NCBI GenBank assembly: GCA_949357655.1
Contig: CASHTG010000017.1
Coordinates: 1,054,001 to 1,118,000, forward strand
Direction: 5' to 3'
Source of the DNA: Parascedosporium putredinis
Lineage: Eukaryota > Ascomycota > Sordariomycetes > Microascales > Microascaceae
Length of the DNA stretch: 64,000 nucleotides
Position numbers and translations under genes: made by a program. Under the pieces are notes generated by a model. It was not told where the DNA came from. It saw nothing but the letters and a program-made list of their open reading frames with translations, and searched no databases. Shown here piece after piece: positions 23,784 to 36,797 of this stretch. Position 1 is the stretch's first letter; every line of letters starts with the position of its first letter.

Positions 23784-26700
23784 GGTTGGCGATATTCGAT
23801 TGCAGGTCTGCCAGGAATTGTACGTCTTTGGCTGCTGGTATGTCGTGTCGTGCTCAAATCGGGGCTCTTCTATACGCTTCCAAATTTTCTAGCAACGGTG
23901 GGATGGAGCTTGCCTACTCAAGCCAACCCCGCCAACCTCAATGTTGTGCCGGGGTTTAGCCATTGTCGCCGCCTGGCGATTTTAACACTGGCCCCGCGAC
24001 CTGTGAATATTCAGCTCCAAGACTAAGTAGTCCAGCGTGAGTGAACACTATTATGTGATGGATGGATCCAAGATAAATCCCACCAAAACCACGATGACCT
24101 GCAAAAATGAGATTTTGAATCCAGCGTTAATACTCGACTAAACGAGATCTCTTGTGGATAGCTCCCATCTCGGTCAACATGCTAGATTTTTCGGTATCTG
24201 AATATGACCCAGCCTCGAGTCACACGCGGCTCGAGCTCAATGCCTCCAGTCGCCCTCTTACCACCAATAACTCTTGAGCCTCAGAAAGTCTACACAAGTT
24301 TAAGCCCTTTGCCTCGCGTTTTCTCCTTACCCTTGCAAGTCATTTCTGGAGGCGCCCTTCACTCGTGCATCGTGGGGTGGCAAGTGCTTACATCTCCATG
24401 GCCAATCATGAGTGACTACGCCAGTTAACTGAGGGAGTCATCAACCGCTGAGTAGCCGTTGATGCCACTCACGAAGCGAAAAGAAGATGGCTGTCGGCGA
24501 GTTCCCTATAAAGGACCTAGCTGAGTTTATGGGCTGCCTGTCATCTCTGGGCACGCCAGCCCATCAGCCGTGGTGGCTGATCAATCTTGTGTCCTTGTAC
24601 CTGCGTGAATGCGCGGCTACTGCTTCAATGCTATCGGCAAAGACTCTGGTGAGGGAGTCATCTGATAAACGCAAGGCTACGCGCAACCTCCAATACAACG
24701 AATACTCGCCCCATATTACGTGCCAATAGATGCTTGTAACTAAAGTGCGTAACTAGAGGTCGCATTCCCGCACAGTCTAGGGGCAAGAGTTTCACGCGGG
24801 TTGGTGAACCCGTTCCTCGGCTAGTCGAGTGTCTGGAACGCTCGCCATGTGTTAAATGACTGATATTGAGTCACGGCTTGGGAGCTATCATGTTAAGGCC
24901 TGTCTCTGTCCAAATAAAGGGGGCATTGTTCTTACGTTGTAGAGCAACCGAGGGAACCAAAAGAGAAAAAAAGAAAAAAAAGGAGGGGAAAAAGGAGAGA
25001 TGGAAGCGACTGAACAAGCGTTCTCTTCTGTCCAGCAATTCCGAACCCAAGGAAGGGGTTGATTCCCCAAGTCAGCACTCCCTGAGGACTATCAAGGTAA
25101 GCTTGAAAACCGGCTTCCAGACTGAGACACAAAGTTCCCCACTCCGTCTACAGATGTCTCTTTGGCTTCGACGAGAGTAGAAAATACGATGATGTCCGAT
25201 CTAAACGCGTTGCCTCTACCGAGGTACCGTATTGCCTCTTTATCTCGACAGTCAAAAAAGGGACTTCAGATTAAGCCTGAGCCTAGCTCAGATGTGCCAG
25301 GTTGATTTGTCTCATCCAGCCCCGTTTGGCTCGGCCGCGAGTACGACCTGCAGCTTTTATTCTGCACAGGAAACCCTCCCAATGCAGACGAGCCTGGATC
25401 TCTCCGTTGATCGTCTAAACTTGCATAATCCTCCTCTGTATATTTTTGAGCACAGAATTCACACGAAAGAGAGGAATATCAGTCCGAGGCGAACGGAATG
25501 CGATACTGTTCACGAACAAGCAAGACCTTGGACTGTGGCGGCCTGAGAGACCACAGCACGAGCCGTCTTGACTGAACTAAACGTACATAGTGCAAAGACT
25601 TACTATGTTCCCTACTTCCCCAACTCATGAGGCAGGAGTCAACTAGCTCGAAGCAGTAACTTTGTTTCAGTAACGGAATCGGCGCCCTTCTTTCCCTTCC
25701 CTTTATTTCACTTCACTTTTGCTTTTATTTCCACCCTTCAAGCATTTTGCGAGCTCCCAGGACTATCTACTGTTTCTCCTCTCCCGAAATTGTCGAACTT
25801 GCCCAACAATTGAACTGCACTATCGACGACAGCACAAGCTTTGAGGCCTGAAGAGTGCTGGTGTACGTACCTTGTTGCCTCCTAGCGGCCCCGCTTTTCA
25901 CTCCACTCTTCCTGCCTCGAGAGACGACCCTTCTTGAAATAACGGTTCCGGTGATCACTTTTGGTGCTTCTGCCGGTTCCGCTGGGTCTGCCCCTTCACG
26001 CAAGTGTTGACGTGTACCGTACCAAAAGCTGTGACCGTGGATCGAGTTCACTTCGGGTACACACCAGGGATCACCCGTCAAACAGCTCTGTTTAGGAGGC
26101 CAGAGGGGATCGAAACAATCAAGAAAGAAGGATAAAAAGAGGGCATTTCTCCTTCCCCCAAAGTCTTGTAGATACTCTTTTTCCCTAACGTTTCGAGCAA
26201 TACATTTGATCGATCTGTACTTATTACCTTCCTCTGGGATAGCGTAGTTGAGAACAAGCCAAAGGAGCCTGTGCTGCCTCTCTACCAGCCCCGACCTTTC
26301 TGGCTGACCCAAGGTTGCAATTTCTAGCGGGAGGCTGTTCGGTCCGCATGGTCTGGAGATGCGGCATGACTGGGCGCTCTGCCGTTTTTGACCCCATCAG
26401 GCCCATCCCCCGTCTGCCTGTCTTAACACTGAATGTGTTAAGTTTGGAAATTTTTCAAGTTTCGGGAGTACCGCAGACACGCACGCATACGCACACGAGT
26501 ACATGCCACAATTTGACCCAAGGCAAGAGTTCATCCTCGCCGGAAGATTGAGACGGTGCGTCCTGCAACCAGCGAGGTACACAACTTTTCCCTCCAGTAG
26601 GGTGTTTCCCCCACCTTGTCCTGACCGGAAATTGACGACTTAGATCGGTAGGCTTCTGAAGCAGAGGCCCTCGATTGCTCGGCCATCTGAGCCCGACAAC

Positions 26701-27529
26701 ACGCAGCGCTTTCGGAGGAGATCATCGCTGGGGTTCTTGTGGCCCCCGCCGCTTCCTCGAGACTTGCTTGGTCTGGGCAGTCACGGAGCACTCTGCTCCC
26801 TGCCCTGGTCGTCTGCAAGTGAGTTGTGCAGGGAGTCCTGGACTGATTCATGTAGCTGGCCAATGGGCTGCATAGTATAGTCACAACACCAAGGCACCAA
26901 CCACGTCACGCACTGTCCCTGCCTCGGCATATTGCATAATCCTCTTTAGATCCCTTCCGGCTTGACCCCGACCTTTTTTCACACTCTGTCAGTTCTAAAG
27001 TTGGGTACCTTGACGGCGCAGAGCTGGCCCGATTCTCCCCTTCTTTCCTCCTGGTCCACACTTTCTACACCGCTCACACTGTGTGTTAGGCCCGCCTAGT
27101 CAGCACTCGGGGCGAGCATACTGCTGGTTTCCCCTCCCCTCCAAAAGGCCGGACGGGCAATTCCTTCCTCAACTTTTTTCTCCCTCCCACAGTCAGTCCA
27201 GTCAGCTCCTTCCGCTCTTACTTGTTACCCCTACATCTTACGCTGGGCGAGGAAGGATCCACCACCCCCAGCACTATTACTTTTGCAGCCCATCCGCCCT
27301 AAAACCTCCCCGATCGCCCCAAAACCCACCGCCTACTGCCACCGCCTGTCATTCGCTTTAGAGTGCAGCGCAGCGGTCCAGGTTCTCGCAACTCGGAATT
27401 TCCATTCTGCCAGCCATTTACCTCGTGGTGTTTTCAACATCATTTTCATCGGCTTCATCCTCAAATTAGGGGAATTTGGTTAATCTGTAAAATCCGAATT
27501 TGATCGGAGATTCCAGTAAGGCCAATTTT
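23784..27529. other. Long intergenic region, divergent promoters
   Basis: About 3.7 kb between CCT8 (-) and the RING/PHD gene (+). I find no conserved frame. It holds an A/G-rich tract at about 24958-25003, an 8-base-arm inverted repeat at 26422-26442 and, in the last 450 bases, C/T-rich sequence likely to be promoter and leader of the RING/PHD gene. Confidence 0.5.
26422..26442. repeat. Perfect inverted repeat, 8-base arms, 5-base loop
   Basis: The arms CTTAACAC and GTGTTAAG flank TGAAT. It lies about 1.1 kb upstream of the RING/PHD gene. Its symmetry would suit a dimeric protein-binding site or a small hairpin; there is no further evidence for either. Confidence 0.6.
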
Positions 27530-29667
27530 ATGAAGCCATCACGATCCTGTCGTCGTCGTCGAAACCCGAAAATGACTGAACACGATCAGTGCATCATATG
27601 CCTGGAGCCGCTGGTCATCCTGGCCAAGCCCCCTCTGTGGTGACAGCCACAGAGCTCGACATGGCGCTTGAGGTGCCCACGGATCCACCTGACGCCTCGA
27701 GCATCCTCGACCCTGATGCAGCGAATTCCGATGCCAACACCAGAATCGCTGCTCTTGACGGTTGTAATCATGTTATTCACGATTCTTGCATCCGATTATG
27801 GGCTCAGAAGACCAATACATGCCCAATTTGTCGTGAGCCCTTTCGACAACTCCGCGTCTTTGATGGTGTCTCTGGTACGTCACATTTGTCTCCTCTACCC
27901 ATGAGACGCTCCTCCCCTACTCGTACACAGTCTTTTTCGTCTTGGCCATCCTGGGGAATTTACCAGCTTGCTAACATTCTTCGCCCACACGGCGACCGTT
28001 TTATAGGAACTATTATTGAATGCATAGAAATTGAGGAAAAGAAACAGGTGGCCGAGTTTGACCCTCAAGCCTGGCTCGCCGATAACGCGGAGGAAGAGGA
28101 GGCCGAGCCTGAGCAACCTTGCCCAGTATGTAGCTCGAGCGACAGGGAAGATGTCCTCCTTCTTTGCGACGGATGCGACGCCGCATATCATACCTACTGT
28201 ATCGGCTTGACTATATTCCCTCGGGCAACTGGTACTGCATGGAGTGTGCAGATGACTTTCGCACGGCTGCCGGAGAAGAGGAGGCCGAGGGGAGGCCAGT
28301 CCGTCGCCGCCCACGCCAGCGCCGAACCGCCGCTGGTGCCTCTTCGCGATTTTTCCTCGCACTCGGGAGAGGATGCGTCGAGCTAGGCGCCAAGCTCGCT
28401 CCCTAGCTTGGGCTGGCCCGTGGGGTCAGTTCGCCGGTCGTGTTTATGACGCCCTCCAAATTGACTTGGACAACCACGAGGACGACGACGCTCTCGCAGA
28501 GTTCCGCATGTCTCAGGTCCTCCGTGAACGCGAGCAGCGCGAGTATCAGAGGTGGCAACAGCGGGTCAGCATTGCTAGCCGCCTCGGAGCGGGCGAAGTC
28601 TTCACCAACAGCCTCCCCGAGCTGCGCGTCAACAGCTCGAGCAACGAACCCCTGCGCAACCAGTACAACCCGTGCAAGAAACCCGAGATGAGCTTAGGTC
28701 ATGGGGTGCCTTGGAGCGAGCTCGCATCACTGAACAAGCAAACCCCACTTCCAACAGCCGGAAACGGCGCGCCCCAACTACATCTCCCGCCGAGCCGGTC
28801 CAGGAACCCGAGCGGAAGCTCAAGCGACCGAGAACCCGGAGGTTCCTTCCTCCACACTCGGAGGCGTCCGGGTCTAAACCAGCTGTTGCAGGTGCTGCCC
28901 GACCGGGCGAAGCTGGTCCAGGTGCGCGCATCGGTGACCCGGAAGCTCCCTCCTTTCTTTCCGCCTTGTTGAAGGAAGTCGAGGTCGGTGTGGGCACACC
29001 GTCAGATGACGAAAATGTCAAAAACTATTTCGGACGAGCCCCAACGGATGCGGCTTCTCCGGCAAGCTCCCCTTCCATCTCCGCGCAGAATAGCCCGCGA
29101 GCTCTCTCTCTCACACCCCCGCCCCTCAGTCTTGGACGACCTAATTCGCCGCCGTTATCGCTGAGTTCGTATGTTGAACCTCGGTACCCAAAGGCCAACT
29201 ATTCCCCAACGCGGCAGACCACATCGCGTGATCAAGACCTGGATGCGCGAGCCGAAAAGAGCCATCCTCAAACAGTACAGAATTCTCCCTCTTCCCCATC
29301 CACCTCACAGGCTTTGCCCCCACCGCAGGCTCTGCCAACCTGCCAAACGCTGGAGATTCGACAACCTCGACCCCGAAGACCTCAGGAAGAACGTGCTGTA
29401 AGGTCCATCGACTCTTCACCCACAAGAGACCAGCTCTCCCCGGAGGCGAAAGCGAGCATCAACTGCATTGTTCGCACAGCTCTGAAGCCCCACTGGCATG
29501 CTCGGGAGCTGACGACGGAGCAATACTCGAACATCAACCGGGATGTTTCAAGAAAACTTTATGACGAAATCAAGGACCCTACCTTGCTTGACAATGATTC
29601 AATGAAGACATGGGAGAAGGTTGCTTCGAAAGAAGTAGCCCGGGCTGTTGCCGAATCTAAGGCGTAG
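27530..29667 (+). CDS. RING-H2 and PHD finger protein, probable E3 ligase
   Basis: A chromatin-type protein with two zinc modules, resembling PHRF1-like proteins. Exons 27530-27874 and 28007-29667, about 668 residues; an in-frame second ATG at 27572 is an alternative start. The RING-H2 begins at CIICLEPL, has a roughly 45-residue insertion between its first and second cysteine pairs, then GCNHVIHDSC and TCPICREPF. The PHD follows: CPVC, CDGC, AAYHTYC, then GNWYCMEC. Next come an Arg-rich stretch, a coiled-coil-like region (LREREQREYQRWQQR), a long disordered Ser/Pro region and a conserved C-terminal helical block (LSPEAKASINCIVRTALKPHW, KTWEKVASKEVARAVA). Four single-base losses are inferred: 27629-27633 (C-run), 28208-28209, 28350-28358 and somewhere in 28600-28672. 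Ubiquitin-ligase activity is expected from RING-H2 proteins but the substrate is unknown. Confidence 0.85.
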
Positions 29668-30972
29668 CAAGAGAAAACGATGCTTAACACGGCTTGCATT
29701 TTAGCGTTTGGCGTAGGAACAGCGAAGGTCCTCTTTTTTTTGGTGGCCATATCTTTTTCCATTTCTTATTTTTGGGGATTCTTGCAAATACCGGACGCAG
29801 CTTCGTCCTCTGGGGCGTTTCGGGAGTACTGAATACTTGGGGATAGATACCCGGCTGATTGCTCTAGATGAGACCAATTGCCGTGATTAATCTGATATTG
29901 CGCTTTTCTAAATTTCTTAAGCCGCCACTATTTCGTTTCGTGATCTTGTATGGCATAGGGGCGTCGATAATGGCGCTTGAGCGCGTATCCGAGTCAAGGT
30001 CGCTTTCGCTCGATCGCTAGGCTCGTAGTGTAATCATTGTATTCACCCAAAATCTATTCCCACGAAAGTATAGGTGAGCGAAGCGCTCATTTTACGACAA
30101 AACGGAGATAACATTTTTCATTTGCTGCTCCTGAAAGCATCAAGTTTCTGCCGCCATTTAGTTCGGTGGTTCCGACGTATTTGGCAGCATCGGTAGTAGG
30201 GCTTCTCGCGCGCAATTGTCGCTTCGGTAAATCAATCAGTCACATCAGAAAAAGCTTTTAGCATGGAGAGGAACAAGGGCCGCTGCGACAAAACCCGATC
30301 TCGGGAACGAGACCAAGAAATTTGGTCTGGAAACAAAGCGGTGTAGACCGGGTTCCGCGAGTAGCATCATTTGTTATTGATTATCACCGACCAGCATCTC
30401 CAACGGCTCATTCGTCGGTTCGGCGAGAGCCTGGACCTGCTTGTGCAACTGGCCCTAAGCGTAGGAGATGTGATCAGAATCTATCTAACAGGACCTTGTA
30501 GTGATGGTTAGCACGTTGGCTAGTAGGTACTGCTAGCGAAAAGACTGTTCGGCATTCGCTGCCTCAATATAGGCACTCGTAAACGATCAGGACAGTACTG
30601 TGAAGTCAAACAGGTCTTGATGATAAGGAGTGAGCGCCATGAATGGTGAAGAAGAGAGAAAAGCGGGAGGACTGGCGGACGGGGATCGAAGACTTTTGTG
30701 TGCGGCAGAGGTGGGTCAATAATTGGATGACATAATCCGCCAGCAGGCCCTCACGAATTTTGGCCTTGACTCTTTTCGGCGCCTTAGGCTGCGAGGTTCA
30801 AACAGGGGGTTCCCGCTGGATGAGTTTGGTCCGCTTCATTCGAGGCAGGTACGTACCTTGAAAGAAAAAAGTTCCGCGCATCGCGAGTCCTTCTCCTTCC
30901 GTCTATCACGAACTGCACGACGCCTTCTAGTATCGATTGCTCTGGAAATCCGGGGCAGAAAGGTATACAAGC
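29668..30972. other. Intergenic, no gene seen
   Basis: About 1.3 kb between two + strand genes, with no conserved frame and no recognised RNA gene. A perfect 12-base palindrome (AGGTACGTACCT, 30847-30858) lies about 115 bases upstream of the next start codon. Confidence 0.5.
30847..30858. promoter_or_regulatory. 12-base perfect palindrome upstream of mL46 gene
   Basis: AGGTACGTACCT reads the same on both strands and lies about 115 bases before the start codon at 30973. Position and symmetry are suggestive of a factor-binding site. It also contains a sequence that resembles a fungal 5' splice site. Confidence 0.3.
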
Positions 30973-32182
30973 ATGGCAGCATCAAGTAGAGGCCAGAAGG
31001 CTTTTCAATTCATCTCCAGGGGTAAGTGATTGGCAGCCTAAGCTCACCCTATACCTGCGATTTTTCTTGCTTGCTGCCCGCGTCGCGTTTTTAGCTAACA
31101 GCTCTTGACTAGCAAATCCGAGATTGACGCCGAAATGCTCGATACGACGATATCCCGTCTCTGTGCGATGCTACTCGTCGCCCTCTATTGATCAATCCTC
31201 GAGCCAACCCTCCTCCCCTCCGCCCCCTACCACAACCCGGCCGCCGCCCGTCGAGCCCGCATCTATCCCCAAGGACAATGTCCGCTACCTTATCAAGGGC
31301 GGTGTCATCCTCACCCGTCCACCGCTTCTCACAAAGGAGGAGACTCCCTTTGAGAGCTCATACTACTTTTATCAAAAGAGGCTCAACGAACGCCTCGTCC
31401 TCCCCTTTAGCCAAAAGGCGTTTTTCAAGCGCGACACGCCTCCGCAGCTCGATTGGTCCATCAAACTCAAGGAGCGCAACGGCGTCGTGGCGCGAGAGAT
31501 TGGCCAATACAACGGCCGGTCGGCGACCGCGTGGGACGACGAGTTGAGGGTCGGGGATAAGCTTTCGAGCCCGGAAACGTTGATGAACATGCTGCTGAAG
31601 GATGCGGAGCAGAGGGTCAGCGATGATGCTGAAGAAATCCCCCGAAGAGCGTGTGCCCGTCGAACGACCTATGCTACGGGAGACGGAAGCGGATAAGACG
31701 AACGATGTGAAGAGGCTCGACCGCAAGCTCGACCGCACACTGTACCTGGTTGTGAAGACTAAGGATGGCAAGTGGGAGTTTCCTACGGCACCTGTCACGA
31801 CGGATGAAGCACTTCACGAGGTAAGACCCAATCAATATGAATGAGAAAGAAGAGGAGAAAACAAAAACAGATATTAACGCTGGGGTAGACTGCTCGCCGA
31901 GCACTCGACGATTCGGCCGGTGTCAATATGAACACATGGCTCGTAGGCCGTGTCCCCGTGGCGCATGTCGTCAACAAGCCTGTCGTCGGTACGGATGGAA
32001 CGGAGACCCAGCGTGGGGTCAAGTCATTCTTCATCAAGGGCAGGATCATGGCGGGCCAGGCAGACTTGGCAAGCAACAAGTTTGGCCTGCAGGACTTCCA
32101 GTGGCTAACGAGGGAGGAGCTCAAGGAGACGCTGACCCCCGAGTACTTCCACGGTGTACGAAACATGATGGCCGATAGGTAA
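30973..32182 (+). CDS. Mitochondrial large-subunit ribosomal protein mL46 (MRPL17)
   Basis: Component of the mitochondrial 54S ribosomal subunit; the family has a degenerate Nudix-like fold. Exons 30973-31021, 31113-31820 and 31889-32182, about 350 residues. The N-terminus (MAASSRGQKAFQF, then Arg-rich to RCYSS) fits a mitochondrial targeting peptide. Recognisable blocks are GVILTRPPLLTKEE, QLDWSIKLKER, LDRTLYLVVKTKDGKWEFP, ETARRALDDSAGVNMNTWLVG, VKSFFIKGRIMAGQ and FQWLTREEL. The first intron splits the targeting region, and the second follows the conserved HE. One extra C in the C-run at 31639-31643 breaks the frame between EEIP and EERVPVERP. The start is the only ATG in frame with the spliced targeting sequence. 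Confidence 0.92.
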
Positions 32183-32993
32183 TGAGGTCGGATCATTGTC
32201 TGGTGGAGTGTATGAAGAGTAAAAATCAAGGTTTAGAACCACTATCGTGTACCATAGCGTATCTACTGTATATCTACGGCGTCATAGAATTCTCTTACTA
32301 CAGAGTAGAGGCACCCCATGAGAAAAAGGACCACTCTCCATAACGCAGGATTCCCATTAGTTTGCCTTGGCTCGCGTTTAAAGGGCTGTCTTGGAGGGGA
32401 AGTCCGTTCGAATGCTATACCCAACATGCTCGAGAATTCACGTGTAAAAACGCCGACACAAGTGCAAAAAGAAACGACTATTTGGGACCAAAAAGCTAAT
32501 TACTCCTCGCTTCCTTCGAATTTTTACGTCAACACCTGTACCCGAAGCCAGCAGCATGTAATGTACTACATGTAATAATATATATCAGCGCATATGGGGG
32601 CGCAAGTCCTCCAAGCGACGAGGTCATCTAGATCTGATCTTGTCATTGCCGTGAGTTTGCACAGAATGCCCACCGCTCGCACGCACGCTTCCAGGTTGAG
32701 AAATCACCGCCCCTTCCCCTTCCCCTTCCCCCGGTCCCGAAGGAGAATAAAAAACGCCCCAACACCAGCCGTTGAGCCTTTTACACGGGGCTCGCCCGAG
32801 CCATCTGCCCACAGGAGAGATGGCGAGGACAACCCAGCCCCAAGAGAAAGGCGGAAGGAACAAGACAAGTGAAAGCCATAATCTTCTGCCACTCCCGAGT
32901 GCCCTCACTCGACCAGTCATGACCCGGGCGTCAGCTCTCCTATACCATATACACATCATGTCTTCCTCCGCTTTCAATATCATCTAACCACGG
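32183..32993. other. Convergent 3' intergenic region
   Basis: About 810 bases between the 3' ends of the mL46 gene (+) and SMC3 (-). No gene seen. Confidence 0.55.
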
Positions 32994-35900
32994 TTACCTC
33001 TTCTGGCCTTCGACGAATTCAAGTGCCTGCTCGGTGGGGACGCAGTCAATGGAACTCGTCTTGTTGTGGAAGGTTACTCCGTAACATTTGTCGGCGATAT
33101 GTACGATCTCCGGTCGGAAGGTGGTGCAGATGAACTGAGTGCCGGCCTCCTTGGAGATGGAATCGAGAAGAGCGGCAACAGCGGTACGGTACTGGGCGTC
33201 AAGATTGGCATCCACCTCGTCAAAGATAACCATAGGGCTGCTTTCCGTTTGCTGGAGGGCAAAAATGAGGCAGAGCGCGCACAAACCTAATTCCAGGTTA
33301 GAGACGGGAAGTCTAGCGAAAGAATTGCCCAAGCGAGGGGAGGGGAGGAGGTAGACTTACTCTTCTGTCCACCAGACAACTGTTGGATGCGCTGCTGTTC
33401 GTCAAACTCCTTGGAATTGAAGGAGACACTGATGCCGACACCAATGTAGTTGTCAACCTTGCTGGCCGGTTGAGCCTCATCTTCCGATTCTTCCGCATCG
33501 TGGCGCGGGTCGGTTCTGCGTTGGATCACGAGGCGACCGTGGCCAGCTGGGACAAGTTTCTCGAAGATGGTGGCGAATTCCTTGGAGACCTGCTTGAATG
33601 TTCGTTCAATAGCCTCGTCCTTGCGGAGATCAAGATGCTCAACGAGTTGCTCAATGGACGATTGAGACTCTTCGAGTTCGCTTCGTCGTTTCAGAAGCTG
33701 ATCCTGCTGGTTCGTGAAGCTGTTGTACTGTTCAAACGCCTTCTTGTTGACATGTTTGTACTTCTTGAGGGCTTCATTGACCTTCTTGAGTCTGGAGGCA
33801 ATCTGTGGAAGAAGACATTAGCATGTTTTGTTATTGCGACTAGAGCGATCCTAGGAGGCAGGGCAAACTGTACGTACCACTTTGCCGTCCATCCTTTCGT
33901 ATTTATCAAAGGCCTCCTCAGGCAGGACACCAAGGTCTCGGATCTGCTTCGCGCATTCCGTGGCTTGAGTGGTTAGGAGGGCCTTGCGTTGGAGATTCTT
34001 CTCGATTCTCTTCTGTTGCCTCTCAATTCTGGCCGCGATTTCCTGTTGAGACTGCTCCTGCTCGCTCTTCTGGCCCTCCAACTCGAAGATCTCGTTTTGC
34101 TGTCGTTCTAGCTGAGCCTCGATCTCCTTGAGCTTCTTCCGGATGGCGCCCGATGAGTTCTGCAGGCGCTGTAGCTCTCGGGCGGCTTCCGAGAGGCTCG
34201 TGCCGGCCGAGGCTGAGTTTTCAAACGCCAAGCTGTTGAGTTGATCAAGCTTTGGTTGGAGGTTGTGACGCAGGTCGACCTCGAGAATTTGTTTCCTCTG
34301 CTCGAGCTCCCTCCTCTTCTTGCTGAAATCATTCCACTGCTTGTGGAATTCTTGCACTCTTCGGCCGAAATCTTCCAGTTGGTTCTCCTCGGCAGTCGTC
34401 AAAGCCTTCTTAAACTCTGACGCAAGTTCGGCTTCGTGAGCAGAAAGATTCTCGGAAAACGCCTTCATGTGCCTTTCGACCGTGTCCCGTCGCTTCCACG
34501 CCGCGTCCAGCTGAGACCGCTCGTTTTCTAGGTGCCCCGTCTTGGCGCGTAGTTCAGCCTTGAGCGGCTCGAAGCCGTCGTCAACCTGGCGCAGGCGCTG
34601 TTGCGCCTTTTGCAACTCACCCATGGCACGGGTGATTTCCTGATCCTTCCTCTCAATTTGTCTCCGAATCTCGTCGGATTCCGCAATCTTCTTGGTATAT
34701 TCGTCTTGCCACTTGCTCACAGTCTTGACAGCATCGAGACGCGACTTGCGAGGGTCAATATAACCACCAGTCATGGCTCCTCGCTTGCTCGATGTGTCTC
34801 CCTCTGCCGTGATTCCATCAACCCCATGGCTACGAGCATACTGGGTAGCGACGGTAAGATTAGAGCAAAGTACCGTCTTGCCGAAAACCTGCTGGAAAGC
34901 CTTTTCGTAGGTGGACTCGTACTTGATCTTGCTGAGGATCGGAACCGCATCGGCACTCCTCGGCAGGTTGATCGGCCGGGGCCGAAGCTGGTTCAGAGGC
35001 ATAAAAGTCACTCGTCCTCCATGCTGCTTGTGGAGGATGTTGGCGAGGTAGGTTGCAGTCCGCTCATCATCGACCACATAATGGAAGAGACTAGCTCCCG
35101 CAACTTGTTCGACGGGAAGCTTGTAGGCATCACTGACATCGAGAAGCTCAGCAAGGGTACCGTAAGCGCCGGGAATGTCGCGTTCCTTCTTAAGGTGTCG
35201 GATCGTCGCGAGGCCCCGAGCAGTAGCACCATCCATGGCATGTCCAAGGTCTCGTTCTGCCTGGTCCCGCTCCTGACGGGCGTCGGCGATAACGGAATCA
35301 AGCTTATCATCGGCACGCCGTAGCATGCGCCTCTCATCGTTGAGTCGGTCCAATGCATCGCGCGCCTTGGTGACATCGTCCACGAGCGATGATCTGTCTC
35401 CACCCCAAGATTCGAGCCTTGACCTGAGGAGAATGACCTCTTGTTCCAGCTGCTTGATCGCTAGCTCGACTCGCTTGACTTCTTCGTCGGCATCAATCCG
35501 GTTGGCTTTTTGATTGCCGAGGGCGAGTGTGACCTCGTCTATTTCCTTGCGAAGCCAAGCGTCTCGTTCCGCCTTGTTCTTGAATTGCGAGCTTCGTGTC
35601 GACTTGGTGAAGAGACGCGCTCGGGTGGCTTCAGCAGTGTCGAGATTCTGTTTCGCTTCGTCCTCCTTCATCCTGCGTCGCGTGAGGTCTGGGATGATTC
35701 TAGCAAGCTCCTGGTCCTTGGCGATGATGTCCGCGCGAACGGCCTCGAGCTCGGCCGCATGGGTCGCTCGCGCCTGCTCTTGGGCCGACTGTCCGTCTGA
35801 TAGGTTCTTGTGAGCCATCTCCGCTTTTGCGCGAGCCTTGGCATTCTCGCGACGATCCTCTTCGAGCTGGCGTTTGTCAATGCCCAGGAGCTCCATTTCG

Positions 35901-36797
35901 CGTTGAAGTCGATGGATTTCGGCATCCAGTCGTGCAATCGTCTTTTCGCCATGTAAAAACTCAGTGCGATACTCGTCGGTGCTATCCTTTCCCCTTCCCT
36001 CACCCGTTCGATTTCGTCGAGAGCATCCTGAACCTGAACCTGCTCGCGGTGATAGAATGCGTATTCGAGACAACGGCGCTCTCGATCCTTGTCTTGAAAC
36101 CCACGCAGTTCTTCTTTTTCCTCTTCAAGCTCAGCTAGACGTTCCCGGATATACTGGAGAAGCTCGTCAATCTTGCCCTGCTTGTCACGCGTCTCTTCCA
36201 TGATCTTTAGAGACTCGCGACGGCGCGCCTCGTAAACCTGAGTACCGGCCACCTCCTTCAAGAGGGTTAGCCTATCGGATTCCTTCATGTTCGTCAAGGC
36301 TGTCACGCGTCCCTGGGGCACAATGTAGTAGGGGTTTGAGCGCGAGAAACCGGCGGCTTCGAGAAGATTCGTGACGTCGGACTTGGTGACAACCTTGCGA
36401 TCCACCGAGTATTCGTCTTTCTTGAGGCCGATTGTGCGGCGCAGAATGACTTCTGAGTGGCCGGTCGGGAAGCGCTCGTCGGAATTATCAAATATGATCT
36501 CGACGTAGGCCGACATGACAGCAGATCCAGATCCTTCGTGCAAGAGCGCTTGGCGCTCCTCGCGACTTAACTGGGTATAGGCATCGCTCAGGACGAAGCG
36601 TATCGCGGCGAAGAAGTTACTCTTCCCCGAACCATTGCGACCAACAATTACATTTGTCCCGGGAGAAAAAGGCTCGACAACCGTCTGATCCTTGTAGCTG
36701 CGAAAGAATGTCAGCGCCCGAAGCGACGAGCGGGGCGGAGTGAGCGCGACTAGACGAACCTTTTGAAGCCTTGAATGATGATTTGTTTGATATGCAT
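32994..36797 (-). CDS. Cohesin subunit SMC3
   Basis: ATPase of the cohesin ring, pairing with SMC1 to hold sister chromatids together. Exons (5' to 3'): 36797-36760, 36697-33878, 33802-33361 and 33286-32994, about 1197 residues, the normal length. Visible in order: the N-terminus MHIKQIIIQGFKSYKDQT, Walker A GRNGSGKSNFF, the adjacent lysine pair in GLKKDEY that corresponds to the acetylation site of Eco1-type enzymes, a long coiled coil, the hinge (PGAYGTLAELLDV, GDTSSKRGAMTGGYIDPRKSR), the return coiled coil, the signature LSGGQKS and Walker B PMVIFDEVDANLD. A single A is missing at 35988-35990 in the first coiled coil, which splits the gene into two long frames. The first exon is only 38 bases and is preceded by a good start context. 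Confidence 0.97.

Noticed and set aside
19436..24479. A 14-base repeat (ATGCCACTCACGAA) at 19436 and 24465
   Set aside because: Several repeats of this length are expected by chance in 64 kb, and the flanks do not match.
30490..30540. A sequence resembling the D-arm of a tRNA (GTGATGGTTAGCACG)
   Set aside because: No matching anticodon or T arm follows within tRNA length.
34601..35323. A 240-residue + strand open frame inside SMC3
   Set aside because: It is antisense to the SMC3 coiled coil and hinge, which are strongly conserved; no independent signal.
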